64,000 nt of DNA from G965212025 sp965212025 (GTDB taxonomy: Bacteria > Pseudomonadota > Gammaproteobacteria > Poriferisulfidales > Oxydemutatoraceae): assembly GCA_965212025.1 (NCBI GenBank), contig OZ243039.1, positions 496,001 to 560,000 of the forward strand, written 5' to 3'. Made by a program: the position numbers and the translations under genes. This document shows, one piece after another, positions 26,223 through 35,149 of this stretch; positions within the stretch are counted from its first letter, which is position 1; every line of letters begins with the position of its first letter. The notes beneath the pieces were generated by a model. That model saw only the letters and a list, made by a program, of their open reading frames with translations. It did no database searches and was not told the origin of the DNA.

Positions 26223-27209
26223 GTGAATTATCAATTCCAGGGGAAATCCTCCTTCCAAACACCCGAGGTTCCACCAATAACCGGCCATGTGACTACTTCG
26301 ATCCCGGCTGGCACCGGGTCGCGCATCAAATTTGGCTGGCGCGGGAAAAGCCGCGACATTTATGAGATCTGTCAGTCAGGTGACGTGAAACACGACGAAT
26401 TGCTGATGGTCGCCACTGATCGCGTCTCAGCTTTTGACGTGGTGCTTCCTGACTTGATCCCTGGCAAAGGCAAAATATTGACTGCAATCAGCAAGTTCTG
26501 GTTTTCCCTTTGCAAAGACATTGTCCCCAATCACTTGATTGACAGGCGTCCAGAGGAAGTATTGGCAAAAGAGGAAGCAACCACAGATATGTGCCAACGC
26601 TCCTTGCTGGTTCGGCGCCTTCAGCCACTGGCATTTGAAGCTATCGTACGCGGGTATCTGTGTGGTTCCGCTTGGAGGGACTATCAACTGAACAGAACAG
26701 TCAGCGGGATTGTTTTGCCCCCCTGCCTGTCCCACTGTGCGCGCTTGCCGGAACCGATTTTTACGCCATCGACCAAGGCGCCCCGTGGCGCACACGATAC
26801 GCCTGTCAGCTTCCAGGACATGGCTGCGACCATATCTTTGGAGCGCGCCAGAGAGGTGCGGGAAAAGTCCCTGGCAATTTACCGCAGATGCTCCGACTAC
26901 GCCCGGGCTCGCGGCATCATCATTGCGGATACAAAATTTGAATTTGCTTACGACGACTCAGGGAAACTTGTCTTGATTGACGAGCTTGTGACTCCGGATT
27001 CGTCACGGTTCTGGCTACAGGATAGCTGGCACAAAAAATTGCCTCCTCCAAGCCTTGACAAGCAACTGATCAGAGACCATCTGGAAAGAGTAGGCTGGAA
27101 CAAAGCACCACCAGCACCACCCTTGCCAGAATCTCTGCTTGCGCAAGTCGCCGGGGCATATCAAAAAATTGAGCACATGTTGTTGCCCAAAATGGGCTGC
27201 GAAGCTTGA
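26223..27209 (+). CDS. purC: Phosphoribosylaminoimidazole-succinocarboxamide synthase (PurC)
   Basis: Joins aspartate to CAIR in purine synthesis. 328 residues from a GTG at 26223; the family part begins near KFGWRGKSRDIYEI. Conserved SAICAR synthetase blocks are present: VATDRVSAFDVVLPDLIPGK, RRLQPLAFEAIVRGYLCGS, and DTKFEFAYDD with LIDELVTPDSSRFW. The first 30 or so residues are an extension of low complexity, so a downstream start cannot be ruled out. Its stop overlaps the TTG of bioD, suggesting cotranscription of two unrelated biosynthetic genes. Confidence 0.95.
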   Translation: MNYQFQGKSSFQTPEVPPITGHVTTSIPAGTGSRIKFGWRGKSRDIYEICQSGDVKHDELLMVATDRVSAFDVVLPDLIPGKGKILTAISKFWFSLCKDIVPNHLIDRRPEEVLAKEEATTDMCQRSLLVRRLQPLAFEAIVRGYLCGSAWRDYQLNRTVSGIVLPPCLSHCARLPEPIFTPSTKAPRGAHDTPVSFQDMAATISLERAREVREKSLAIYRRCSDYARARGIIIADTKFEFAYDDSGKLVLIDELVTPDSSRFWLQDSWHKKLPPPSLDKQLIRDHLERVGWNKAPPAPPLPESLLAQVAGAYQKIEHMLLPKMGCEA

Positions 27210-27901
27210 AGCGACCCAAGGGTCTGTTTATCACCGCCACCGGTACTGGTGCCGGAAAAACAACAGTTGCAGTTTTATTGACCAGAATTCTGGAAGAAGC
27301 CGGCGTTCCAGTGCGGGTATGCAAGCCGGTAGAAAGCGGCTGCGTCCACGGCGCGGGGGATGCCCGGCGACTTGCGATGGCCTGTCAGCTTCCACCAAGA
27401 CCGGAACAGGTCTGCGCATATTCTTTCACGGCACCAGTATCACCAGCATACGCTGCGCAGAAAGCAAGGGTTCAGCTATTGATGGACGACGTGTTTCAAT
27501 TTTGTCAGCAGCGTGCCGCGGGAAATTTCTTACTGCTGGAAGGAGCGGGGGGGTTTTACTCACCGCTGACATTGGACGGTTCAAATGCCGACTTGGCACA
27601 AGGTCTGGGGTTTCCACTGTTGATCGTGGTGGCAGACCAGCTAGGGTGCCTCAACCACGCTTTGCTGACAGCGGAGTGTGCCAAGCGCCGAGGCTTGCCT
27701 GTTCTGGCACTGGCGGTCAACGAAACGCACCCATTACGCGAAACACCAATGAACAATGTTGGAGAGCTCAAAAGACTGTGTTCCGAAAAAGTCATCAGAC
27801 TGACATACCCCGCCAGCCACCCAAAAAACAAGTCAACACTGACCCACCTGCTTCAAACAGCAGGGATCGTGTCAGAGTTTGCGAAAACGGGTGTGCACTA
27901 A
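27206..27901 (+). CDS. bioD: Dethiobiotin synthetase (BioD)
   Basis: ATP-dependent carboxylase that closes the ureido ring of biotin's precursor. 231 residues with P-loop GTGAGKTT (about 13-20), the substrate lysine/KPVESG motif, and LLLEGAGGFYSPL. The TTG start at 27206 overlaps the purC stop (TTGA). The other biotin genes are not nearby. A strong hairpin follows at 27964. Confidence 0.93.
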   Translation: MKRPKGLFITATGTGAGKTTVAVLLTRILEEAGVPVRVCKPVESGCVHGAGDARRLAMACQLPPRPEQVCAYSFTAPVSPAYAAQKARVQLLMDDVFQFCQQRAAGNFLLLEGAGGFYSPLTLDGSNADLAQGLGFPLLIVVADQLGCLNHALLTAECAKRRGLPVLALAVNETHPLRETPMNNVGELKRLCSEKVIRLTYPASHPKNKSTLTHLLQTAGIVSEFAKTGVH

Positions 27902-27963
27902 GCCATACCTGAGCGCCTTAAAGTAACACCGGAAAGCCCCACCGACTGAGGCAAAATGCCTGC

Positions 27964-27985
27964 GGGGGCAGTCCGGTCTGCCCCC
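27964..27985. terminator. Strong GC hairpin between convergent bioD and unknown gene
   Basis: GGGGGCAG (27964-27971) and CTGCCCCC (27978-27985) form a perfect 8-bp stem with a 6-base loop. There is no long T-run on the plus side; on the minus side ATTTTG follows about 10 bp later. Plausible bidirectional transcription stop for two converging genes. Confidence 0.5.
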
Positions 27986-27992
27986 GATGCTT

Positions 27993-28382
27993 TCAGGACG
28001 ATACCTTCCTGTCCAGCTCAGGAAGAGAGCCAAGCTCAATCAAGCTGTGCATGGCTCGGAGATGTTTTACCCGAAAAGGAATATTTTGTTTTTCCAACCT
28101 ATGGATCTTTTTGAGAATCAAACCTTTGGTCTTCATATCGATAGCCTTGTCTTTCAATAGATCAACCTTTACCCGTGTCAAAGGCTGGGAAGAAGTCGTA
28201 CCCACTCGACCATGAATTGGGAAACTTAGCTTGTCTTTGACCCACCTGCATAACCTTCCACTCCAACTTTTATGAGCCATGTTGACCTCAATATCTGCCC
28301 TTATTGAGGTGATTTCCATCTCTCCACCACGCCCTTTTACTCCAATGTCCCTGTATTTATCCGAAAAACTTCGATTGATCAT
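27993..28382 (-). CDS. Small hypothetical protein with shared K-S-W motif
   Basis: 129 residues from the ATG at 28382 (GAGAGGG upstream); family not recognised. Basic, no signal peptide or membrane helix. Residues 38-53 read KSWSGRLCRWVKDKLS, aligning with motifs in the unknown proteins at 17491, 62281 and the tandem array. The C-terminal half is helical and charged (KDKAIDMKTKGLILKKIHRL). A TTG at 28430 would add 16 residues. It is isolated between bioD and rpmE and converges on bioD. Small secreted protein or chaperone-like role are both open. Confidence 0.6.
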   Translation of the reverse strand: MINRSFSDKYRDIGVKGRGGEMEITSIRADIEVNMAHKSWSGRLCRWVKDKLSFPIHGRVGTTSSQPLTRVKVDLLKDKAIDMKTKGLILKKIHRLEKQNIPFRVKHLRAMHSLIELGSLPELDRKVSS

Positions 28383-28800
28383 ATACCGACTACCCTCTCT
28401 TGCTGACTGAAAAACCTGAACACAGAACAACTATCCCTGCCCGTTGGACAATTTTATCGTATCCAGGACAAAATTTCCAGAAAACACCCCATTTCGCTAT
28501 TTCTTTTTAATAAAGACGCGCCAAAAGTGTTGCCGTTATGGAAACATTTCAAGCAGGTACGGAATGCGCCGGGAAGACGAAAGCAGGCACAAAACCCCAC
28601 CTCATGCCGAAACGGTTTCATCAATTGGCCTTCCAGTGTCCGCCTACTAAAAGACTCCCACGGCAACTCTCGCCGGGAAAAAACACAAAACGGTCTTTCC
28701 AAGTGACCTGTCAACCATGTAAAAACCTTGCGCCACGAAGTATTCTGGTTAGAATGCCGCGGGTTGGCATCCGCCGTTGCGAAAGCCAAACCATGAAGCC
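28383..28800. other. 418-bp gap upstream of rpmE and the small unknown gene
   Basis: Divergent region between the minus-strand unknown gene and rpmE. It must hold both promoters, but I could not identify clear -35/-10 pairs. No gene supported. Confidence 0.3.
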
Positions 28801-29022
28801 ATGAAAAAAGACATTCACCCCCATTACCATGAAGTAAAAGTGTCCTGTAGTTGCGGGAGTCAGAGTGTCATTTCCTCAACATTCCGGGAAAGTGAGATGC
28901 ACGTGGAAGTCTGTTCCAAATGCCACCCTTTCTACACAGGCAAGCAGAAAATCCTTGGTGCCGTCGGTCAGGTGGAGAAATACAACAGGCGTTACGGGGG
29001 ATTCTCCCCGACACAATCCTGA
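28801..29022 (+). CDS. rpmE: 50S ribosomal protein L31 (zinc-binding type)
   Basis: 73 residues, standard length. The zinc-ribbon cysteines are present in VSCSCGS (first pair) and VCSKCHPFYTG (second pair), so this is the C+ form. The ATG at 28801 gives the usual N-terminus MKKDIHPHY. rho, a common neighbour, is not adjacent. Confidence 0.96.
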   Translation: MKKDIHPHYHEVKVSCSCGSQSVISSTFRESEMHVEVCSKCHPFYTGKQKILGAVGQVEKYNRRYGGFSPTQS

Positions 29023-29114
29023 ACGGCCGTGTTTCCCGGAAAGCCGGGGCGCCGCGACCCTAAACGTACGGCAGACAGACGGTCAACGTGAGGCACCCAG
29101 GGAAAGCGCACGTT

Positions 29115-30185
29115 TCATGGAATCAGCCAGCAGTCTTCACCAGCTTCCTGGCTGCGTTGATGCCCCTGCTGCCATTCACCTGTAAGCGAAATAATGAGGT
29201 TCGTCAGCATACGCACCTGACCCGTGGAGTCATTCAAAGCGGGAATATAATGGAAAGTGTTCCCACCGCTTGCTATAAAAGTTTCGTACGCCCTGAGTTC
29301 AATTTCTTCCAGCGTTTCAAGGCAATCCACAGCAAACCCCGGGCAAAAGACTGCTATTTTTTTGTACCCCTCGGCGGGCAGTGTTTTCAGTAGCTCTTCT
29401 GTATACGGCTGCAACCACTCAGCCTTGCCGAAACGGGACTGAAAGCCGACGCGCCATTGTCCATCGCTTAAGCCGAGCTGCCTGGCAATCAAACGCGCAC
29501 TGGCATGACAGTGGCAGTAATAGGGATCTCCAAGCGATAAGTTTCGCCTTGGCAGGCCATGAAAAGAAAACAGCAAAAGATCTGATGCGCGGAAATCTGT
29601 TCCCGCCGCGCTGATCACCTCGGCACATGCCCTGATGTAGTCCGGCTTGTCATGGTAGCTGTTGACGAAATGAAGCTCGGGCAGGAAGCGAAAGGTTCCG
29701 AGCACACGGGAAACAGCGTCAAAGGCCGCCCCGGTAGTAGCCGCAGAGTACTGCGGATAGAGCGGGAGCACGAGGATTTTCTGAACATTTTCGGCATGGA
29801 GTCTACGCAGCACATCTCCGATTGACGGTTCCCCGTAACACATGGCAATTTCGACGCGTAGCCACCCCAAGCCATGACTTTTTAATGATGCGGACAAGGC
29901 CTTTTGTACAGCCATGGTTCCCATAAGTAGCGGGGAGCCGTCACCCCAGACCTTCCGGTAGGCTCGGGCTGATTTGCGCGGCCGAAAATTCAATATCAGC
30001 AAGTGCAAAATGCACCACCAGACAAAACGATTGATTTCAACCACCCTGGGATCGGAAAGGAACTCGCGGAGGAAAGCCCGGACTTCCCGGACTTCCGGAG
30101 CTTTCGGAGTGCCCAGATTGATCAGCAGCACCGCGGCTTTCACGGGTGTGCCATGCGCGAACTCCGTGTTAGAGATGTATTTCAC
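29115..30185 (-). CDS. hemH: Ferrochelatase
   Basis: Inserts Fe2+ into protoporphyrin IX, the last step of haem synthesis. 356 residues with the N-terminal LLINLGTPKAPEVREVRAFL, the catalytic FSFHGLP histidine motif, and CPGFAVDCLETLEEI with the conserved glutamates. The start is a GTG at 30185 that overlaps the stop of the upstream HNH gene (GTGA). Product feeds the haem A pathway encoded in the oxidase cluster. Confidence 0.96.
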   Translation of the reverse strand: MKYISNTEFAHGTPVKAAVLLINLGTPKAPEVREVRAFLREFLSDPRVVEINRFVWWCILHLLILNFRPRKSARAYRKVWGDGSPLLMGTMAVQKALSASLKSHGLGWLRVEIAMCYGEPSIGDVLRRLHAENVQKILVLPLYPQYSAATTGAAFDAVSRVLGTFRFLPELHFVNSYHDKPDYIRACAEVISAAGTDFRASDLLLFSFHGLPRRNLSLGDPYYCHCHASARLIARQLGLSDGQWRVGFQSRFGKAEWLQPYTEELLKTLPAEGYKKIAVFCPGFAVDCLETLEEIELRAYETFIASGGNTFHYIPALNDSTGQVRMLTNLIISLTGEWQQGHQRSQEAGEDCWLIP

Positions 30186-30766
30186 TGCGCCTGGCGTAAC
30201 CTGCTGCCGCGGGGAAAATGCGCTCGTAAAAACTCCATTTGATCGGCAAGAATGTTACGACCCTGCAAATAAACGTATTCAGCATGGGTCGGCGTGAACG
30301 GGACTGCAAGCAGCTCCATGCCAACCTTCTCCGGTGGATGTCCTGCCTTCAGGTTGTTACACCCGCGACAGGCGGCGACCACATTGTTCCAGACATCCTT
30401 GCCACCCATGCTGAGGGGTTCGACGTGATCCCGGGACAGTTGAACCTTATGGTGCTTCATACCGCAGTACATGCATATACAGGCGTCTCTGCGAAACAGT
30501 GCCTCGTTGTTCAATGGTGGCGAATAGCCGGAGGCGAGTCTGGGATTGACGCCACGGGTCGCCAGTATTGAATGGATGACAACGAGGCTGCGCTTGCCGC
30601 TGAATGCGTTAATACCACCCCTCAAGCTCTGCAAATAGCTTCCACAGGTGTAAGCAACCTGCCCACTGTACAGCAAGGTCGCGGCACGCTTGAAGCAGAG
30701 CCATTCAAGAGGCATTCCTGAAACATCAGTACGTAAAACGTTTTGTATTTCCAAATTCATGCCCAT
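30182..30766 (-). CDS. HNH endonuclease family protein
   Basis: 194 residues. The HNH core is clear: CMYCG and CRGCNN as the zinc pairs flanking LSRDHVEPLSMGGKDVWNN with the catalytic histidine and asparagine. This short cellular HNH type is common next to housekeeping genes in betaproteobacteria; it lacks restriction or intron-homing context. It is the promoter-proximal partner of hemH, with a 4-bp overlap. Cellular role unknown. Confidence 0.88.
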   Translation of the reverse strand: MGMNLEIQNVLRTDVSGMPLEWLCFKRAATLLYSGQVAYTCGSYLQSLRGGINAFSGKRSLVVIHSILATRGVNPRLASGYSPPLNNEALFRRDACICMYCGMKHHKVQLSRDHVEPLSMGGKDVWNNVVAACRGCNNLKAGHPPEKVGMELLAVPFTPTHAEYVYLQGRNILADQMEFLRAHFPRGSRLRQAQ

Positions 30767-31090
30767 TCATCCGTCTCTGCCAATGCCGGACGGAAACCTT
30801 CCTGCCAGGATCAGGAAAATACGAGGCACAAGAGTTTCTTCCATACGAACTACCCGACTCCATCCGCCACTCATCGGGCAAAGCACATCCTCACCCCAAG
30901 AACAGTGAAACTGAAATATCCAGTACAGAAAAGAAACTGGATCAGCACAAAATTTTACAGACAGCGGTGCGAGGAAGCAAACCCCGAATGAACAGTGCCC
31001 GTCAAAACTTTCATGCGCCCGGAAATCATCGCTGAAATCCGACATGATCGATCCTCCATGCGAATGCTTAGACAAGTCGTACTTATTCAT
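30767..31090 (-). CDS. Weak hypothetical ORF upstream of HNH gene
   Basis: 107-codon frame starting at ATG 31090, with GGTGGGAG 2-4 bp upstream, ending one base before the HNH gene. The first 35 residues are charged and plausible (MNKYDLSKHSHGGSIMSDFS); the rest is Cys/Trp/Phe-rich and less protein-like. No family recognised. It may be real, a decayed gene, or chance. Confidence 0.3.
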   Translation of the reverse strand: MNKYDLSKHSHGGSIMSDFSDDFRAHESFDGHCSFGVCFLAPLSVKFCADPVSFLYWIFQFHCSWGEDVLCPMSGGWSRVVRMEETLVPRIFLILAGRFPSGIGRDG

Positions 31091-31393
31091 CTCTCCCACC
31101 TGTTGTATATTTCCCCTTGAGTTAACCTTTACCGTTGATCTGAACCTTTTTTGAGAGGCGGAAATATTCAGATTCGCATAAAGTGCACTCTGGGTGGCGT
31201 GCACACGAATCCAAACTCTCCGGATCACAGGATCGAATTTTTGCCAGGCTCAGGTGTTCGGATACCCCGAATTTGAGACCGAAAAACGGACGATTCTGGA
31301 GTCGGGAGGAAGGCTCAAAACGATTCCTGAAAGATAAAAAAATCATCCTAGAAGCGATACTTACGCCTTGTTTTGCCACTAAGTTGTGCACAT

Positions 31394-31416
31394 GACGGCA
31401 ACCGTCTATTGCCGTC
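31394..31416. repeat. Perfect inverted repeat GACGGCAA/TTGCCGTC
   Basis: GACGGCAA (31394-31401), loop CCGTCTA, TTGCCGTC (31409-31416). Could be a hairpin in RNA or an operator; only a broken T-rich stretch follows. Confidence 0.5.
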
Positions 31417-31490
31417 TCTGTCTTTGGTGGCTTTTGTTCCAAAAATGTTTTTATTTTCGACTATCTCTTTGTAATATAAACAATTATCCT

Positions 31491-31510
31491 ATTGGTCAAA
31501 AATTGGTCAA
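31491..31510 (+). promoter_or_regulatory. Direct repeats ATTGGTCAA, 11-bp period
   Basis: ATTGGTCAA at 31491-31499 and again at 31502-31510, one helical turn apart, in an AT-rich stretch. Looks like a tandem protein-binding site; regulator unknown. Confidence 0.35.
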
Positions 31511-31632
31511 CTTTTAGAAGTGTACTTTCCATCAAGCATTAGAGTAGTTACTAAGGAGTTTTCCACAAGGTTTTCAACAAAAATTGTGCAAAGCCTACCT
31601 TTGGTATCAATTACAGTCGGCTTTGTCGGAAA

Positions 31633-33837
31633 TTGCCGGATTTGGCTGTGGAAAACCAGACTGTTCGTGTAGCCGTATTTCGCACAGGTTGTGAGTTTGA
31701 TTACCGTGTGCGTACCGGGGAATCTAAAGTCCGGACAGGGATGCGGGTACGTGTCCCGCTTGGTCGACGCCAATGCGTAGGGCTGGTTCTCGCTGATGAC
31801 GTAAGGTCGGCAGTTTCAGCGGAAAAACTGGTAGATATCGGTGAAGTGCTGGATCGTGAACCTTTGCTGTCCGAGCAAACGCTTTCCCTCCTGTCCTGGA
31901 TTTCCACTTACTACCACTATCCTTTTTGCCACGTTTTGGCACAGGCACTCCCGGAAAATCTGCGCAAGGGAGGGGTGGTGCCCCCTTCCAGGGAAAAATA
32001 CTGGCGGGCAATAAAAAGCGAGGAATCCACTGTGCTCCTGAACCGAGCCACCAGACAGCGCGAGTTATACGAGCTATTGGAAGCAGGTGACCCGGTCAGT
32101 GAACACCAACTGGGCTTGGCGTTTCGTAATTGGCGCCCTACTCTGCGAGCCTTGGAAACCAAAAAATTGGTGTGCTTGGCCGCTCAGGCTGCCCTCCCTC
32201 TTCTCCTGCATAAAACAAAGCCAAGGCTGACTTTGAACGACGAGCAAAACCAGGCACTCAACGCCATGCGCAAAAATGTCGGCCAGTTCGTCTGCTGTGT
32301 GCTGGAAGGGATAACCGGCAGTGGCAAAACAGAGCTGTACTTGCGCCTCTCGGAAAACATTTTGTCCGCCGGGCAGCAGGTGTTGGTATTGGTACCTGAA
32401 GTAGGCTTGGTCGCACAAGTCGTCAAGGCTTTCAGTGCGCAATACACCTGCCCCGTCATCCCCTACCACTCGCAGTTGAGCGCTGGCGCGCGCATGAAGG
32501 CCTGGAAACAAGCCCAAGGAAGATCCGCCTGCGTCTTGGTCGGGACGCGTTCCGTTGTGTTCCTGTCGATGCCAAAACTCGGCTTGGTGGTGGTGGATGA
32601 GGAACACGATTTGTCGTACAAGCAACAGGACAAGCTGCGCTACCACGCGCGCGATGTCGCCATCAAGCGCGCGCAAATGCAAAACGTGCCGGTCATGCTT
32701 TGTTCCGCAACTCCATCACTTGAGTCGCTTCATAACACGCAAATCGGGAGATACCAACATTGCGCCCTCAACAAACGCCACGATGGTGCCTATTTGCCGG
32801 AAGTAAAGGTCATGGACTTACGCGGATGCCGACTTAAAGGAGGGATATCAGAAGGCCTTTTTTCTGAAATCGAACAGTCCCTTGCCCAAGAAGGTCAGGT
32901 ATTACTGTTTCTCAACCGCCGTGGTTACGCCCCACAGATGCTCTGCTCGCAATGTGGCGAAGTGCTTTTTTGCGAGGACTGCGACAGCCCCCTGTGTTTT
33001 CATAGGCACGACAATATCCTGCGCTGCCACCATTGCCATCGCACCGTACGGCGACCGAATCGTTGTGTGCAATGCATGGCAAACCATTTCCAGGTCGTGG
33101 GCATAGGAACGGAACGTATAGAGGAAGTCCTGAAAGAACGGTTTCCTTCCACAAACGTCATTCGAATTGATGCCGACTCCACCCGCCGTAAGGGAGAATT
33201 TGAACGCCGCCTGAGCGAGGTAAGGGCAGGACTCCCGTGCATCATGGTTGGTACGCAACTCCTATCCAAAGGACACCACCTGCCCGGCGTTATTCTGACC
33301 GGGATCGTGAACGTGGATCAGCGGCTTTACTCAATTGACTTCCGCTCCATGGAAAAACTGGGGCAGCTGGTAACTCAAGTTTCAGGACGAGCCGGACGCG
33401 GCAAGAGCCCGGGGAAAGTGGTACTTCAAACGTATCACCCCAACCATCCACAAATTCTGAAGCTCCTGAAGAAAGGCTATCGTAATTTCGCTTTGGAGCT
33501 ACTGAAAGAGCGCAAAGCAGCAGAGTTGCCGCCATACCGTTTTTTCGCTGCGGTCAATGCTGCTTCCAGACAAGCGGCACTGCCGCTGGTCTTTCTTTCC
33601 ACGGTGCGTAACCTGCTGAAAGAACTGGCAGGCACCCAAGACTTTGAGATGCGTGGTCCTGTACCTGCATTCATGGAAAAAAAAGCGGGCAGACACCGCG
33701 CTCAACTCCTGCTTATCGGTCAGCACCGGAGCGAGCTGAACTGCTACCTGAGACAGGCAGTAGCCCATATACGCAAGATGAAGAAAAACAAAGACCTCCA
33801 CTGGCACATAGACGTTGATCCAATGGAAATGATTTGA
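31633..33837 (+). CDS. priA: Primosomal replication helicase PriA
   Basis: 3'-5' helicase that restarts stalled forks. 734 residues from a TTG at 31633. Walker A is GITGSGKTELYL, Walker B is VVVDEEHDLSYKQ, and the zinc-binding cysteines lie in CSQCGEVLFCEDCDSPLCF and HHCHRTV/RCVQC; the helicase C motif VSGRAGRGKSPG is complete. Full length compared with E. coli (732). The paralogue array begins about 100 bp after its stop. Confidence 0.96.
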   Translation: MPDLAVENQTVRVAVFRTGCEFDYRVRTGESKVRTGMRVRVPLGRRQCVGLVLADDVRSAVSAEKLVDIGEVLDREPLLSEQTLSLLSWISTYYHYPFCHVLAQALPENLRKGGVVPPSREKYWRAIKSEESTVLLNRATRQRELYELLEAGDPVSEHQLGLAFRNWRPTLRALETKKLVCLAAQAALPLLLHKTKPRLTLNDEQNQALNAMRKNVGQFVCCVLEGITGSGKTELYLRLSENILSAGQQVLVLVPEVGLVAQVVKAFSAQYTCPVIPYHSQLSAGARMKAWKQAQGRSACVLVGTRSVVFLSMPKLGLVVVDEEHDLSYKQQDKLRYHARDVAIKRAQMQNVPVMLCSATPSLESLHNTQIGRYQHCALNKRHDGAYLPEVKVMDLRGCRLKGGISEGLFSEIEQSLAQEGQVLLFLNRRGYAPQMLCSQCGEVLFCEDCDSPLCFHRHDNILRCHHCHRTVRRPNRCVQCMANHFQVVGIGTERIEEVLKERFPSTNVIRIDADSTRRKGEFERRLSEVRAGLPCIMVGTQLLSKGHHLPGVILTGIVNVDQRLYSIDFRSMEKLGQLVTQVSGRAGRGKSPGKVVLQTYHPNHPQILKLLKKGYRNFALELLKERKAAELPPYRFFAAVNAASRQAALPLVFLSTVRNLLKELAGTQDFEMRGPVPAFMEKKAGRHRAQLLLIGQHRSELNCYLRQAVAHIRKMKKNKDLHWHIDVDPMEMI

Positions 33838-34105
33838 GAAAAACGCAGCATCTCCTGATCACCATCTCCGGAGCGTTTAGACCGTGCCCCCCGAACCCGA
33901 GGCAAGATGACCCGGATACGCTCCTACAAGAGGAGCCGGTGAACAACTCCGAACCGAGGGGAGCATGAAACACCAAAGCATCCCAGGTTGGCAGCACCAC
34001 GAAAAGAAGAATCGGGTTCTTAAACAGGAATTTTTGGAGACCCTGCCTCAGCGCCGAAGCCCGTGAGCAAATACCAGCTCAACGGCACGGGCTTCATACG
34101 AAGAA

Positions 34106-35149
34106 TTAGGAATTGGCATCAAAATACGCATTGGCAAATTTTTCCATAGCGTCCACACAAAACCTGAATTCCTCCTTTGAAAGCGGTTGGCTGGGGGGTA
34201 TGCCCCGAGACCGAAAAGAATCTCCAAAGGTAAGGTCTCCCGCTTTATCATGTTCCTGCTGCAGCCCTTTCAATATTTTTTCTTTGCTTTGACCTGCCTT
34301 GAAGTGCCGATCAAGTAATCCATTAACGGCTCCATAAAGTCTCTCGTTAGGCAGGCGACAAAAAGCATAATGGCGATCCGGTGTTTCATGGGTATCCGCG
34401 AGACCCCAATCGATATAGTCTTCGCTGGGTATAAAAGCAGGTTCGGTAAAAAGTTGTTTCTGTTCGCCTTTAGGTGTCGTAAAAAGAACATAGCCAAGAA
34501 CACTATTCACTTGACTGGTGACTCCCCCGTCTTTATTAAACTTTTCGGCTATTTCGCCAGAAACTTTTGCGCACAATCGTTTTTCATCTCGAACATCGGC
34601 ACACCCCGCATATTTCCCTAGGCATTCAAACCGAAATACTTCTTTGTACCCATCCCTCACTATGGTTGACCCTTGCTTTTCCCAAAAAGATTCGACACCT
34701 TCCTTCCCCGACCATTTCTGTTTCCTTCTAGCGATTTTCTTAGCCTTCACAGCTGGCCCAGGCTGCACCTGATTGTTTCCGGGCGTGGCACCGGCTTCAG
34801 CAGCTCGGATTTCACCTTGCGAACCGGCGGTGAAATTCTCTGCCGAATCACTCTCATTGAGACGGGTAATCAGGTGGGTATTAAACCCTCTCCTGTCGCC
34901 ATAAAAAGCGTCCGGGTATTCCCCACCAGTTGAGCTTTGCTCGCACAAGCCCACCAGAATACTTGCCCGAAGCCTATGTTCCCTCTCCCGATAGTTGCTG
35001 CTGAAGCGATAGCGTATGGCATGCACCGCCCAAGAAAAAAAAGACTTCTTGCAGACCACCACTTCCTGACTCCCCTGATCATCGTTCACGCTCAAACGGG
35101 CAAAGCGAGAGCTTGATGCTCTGTCTATTGTTTCGCCACTAATTTTCAT
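34106..35149 (-). CDS. Array paralogue 1 (347 aa), unknown family
   Basis: Last gene of the array in transcription order; family not recognised. Layout common to all eight: conserved N-terminus (1-75) with KKSFFSWAVHAIRYRFSS at 34-51, a variable linker (about 76-145), a KAKKIA/KW block, a central region with VLGYVLFTTPKGE, the block RLPNERLYGAVNGLLDRHF, and a conserved tail ending FANAYFDANS. No signal peptide, lipobox or long membrane helix. AGGAGGAAGG precedes the ATG, and a TATAAT at 35216-35221 (minus strand) lies about 65 bp upstream. Its C-terminal half is closest to paralogue 5. A hairpin (AAGCCCGTG/CACGGGCTT) follows the stop. Probably a host-interaction protein; that is inference. 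Confidence 0.85.
   Translation of the reverse strand: MKISGETIDRASSSRFARLSVNDDQGSQEVVVCKKSFFSWAVHAIRYRFSSNYREREHRLRASILVGLCEQSSTGGEYPDAFYGDRRGFNTHLITRLNESDSAENFTAGSQGEIRAAEAGATPGNNQVQPGPAVKAKKIARRKQKWSGKEGVESFWEKQGSTIVRDGYKEVFRFECLGKYAGCADVRDEKRLCAKVSGEIAEKFNKDGGVTSQVNSVLGYVLFTTPKGEQKQLFTEPAFIPSEDYIDWGLADTHETPDRHYAFCRLPNERLYGAVNGLLDRHFKAGQSKEKILKGLQQEHDKAGDLTFGDSFRSRGIPPSQPLSKEEFRFCVDAMEKFANAYFDANS

Larger units (their letters stand above)
31091..31632. other. 542-bp AT-rich intergenic region upstream of priA
   Basis: No gene supported. It contains a perfect 8-bp inverted repeat at 31394-31416, direct repeats at 31491-31510, and AT-rich stretches (GTAATATAAACAATTATCC) that could carry promoters for priA or the divergent genes. 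Confidence 0.4.

Noticed and set aside
31559..31655. DnaA-box-like TTTTCCACA at 31559 and its complement TGTGGAAAA near 31647 as part of a replication origin
   Set aside because: Only two mismatched boxes, no AT-rich unwinding element arrangement and no dnaA or gidA nearby.
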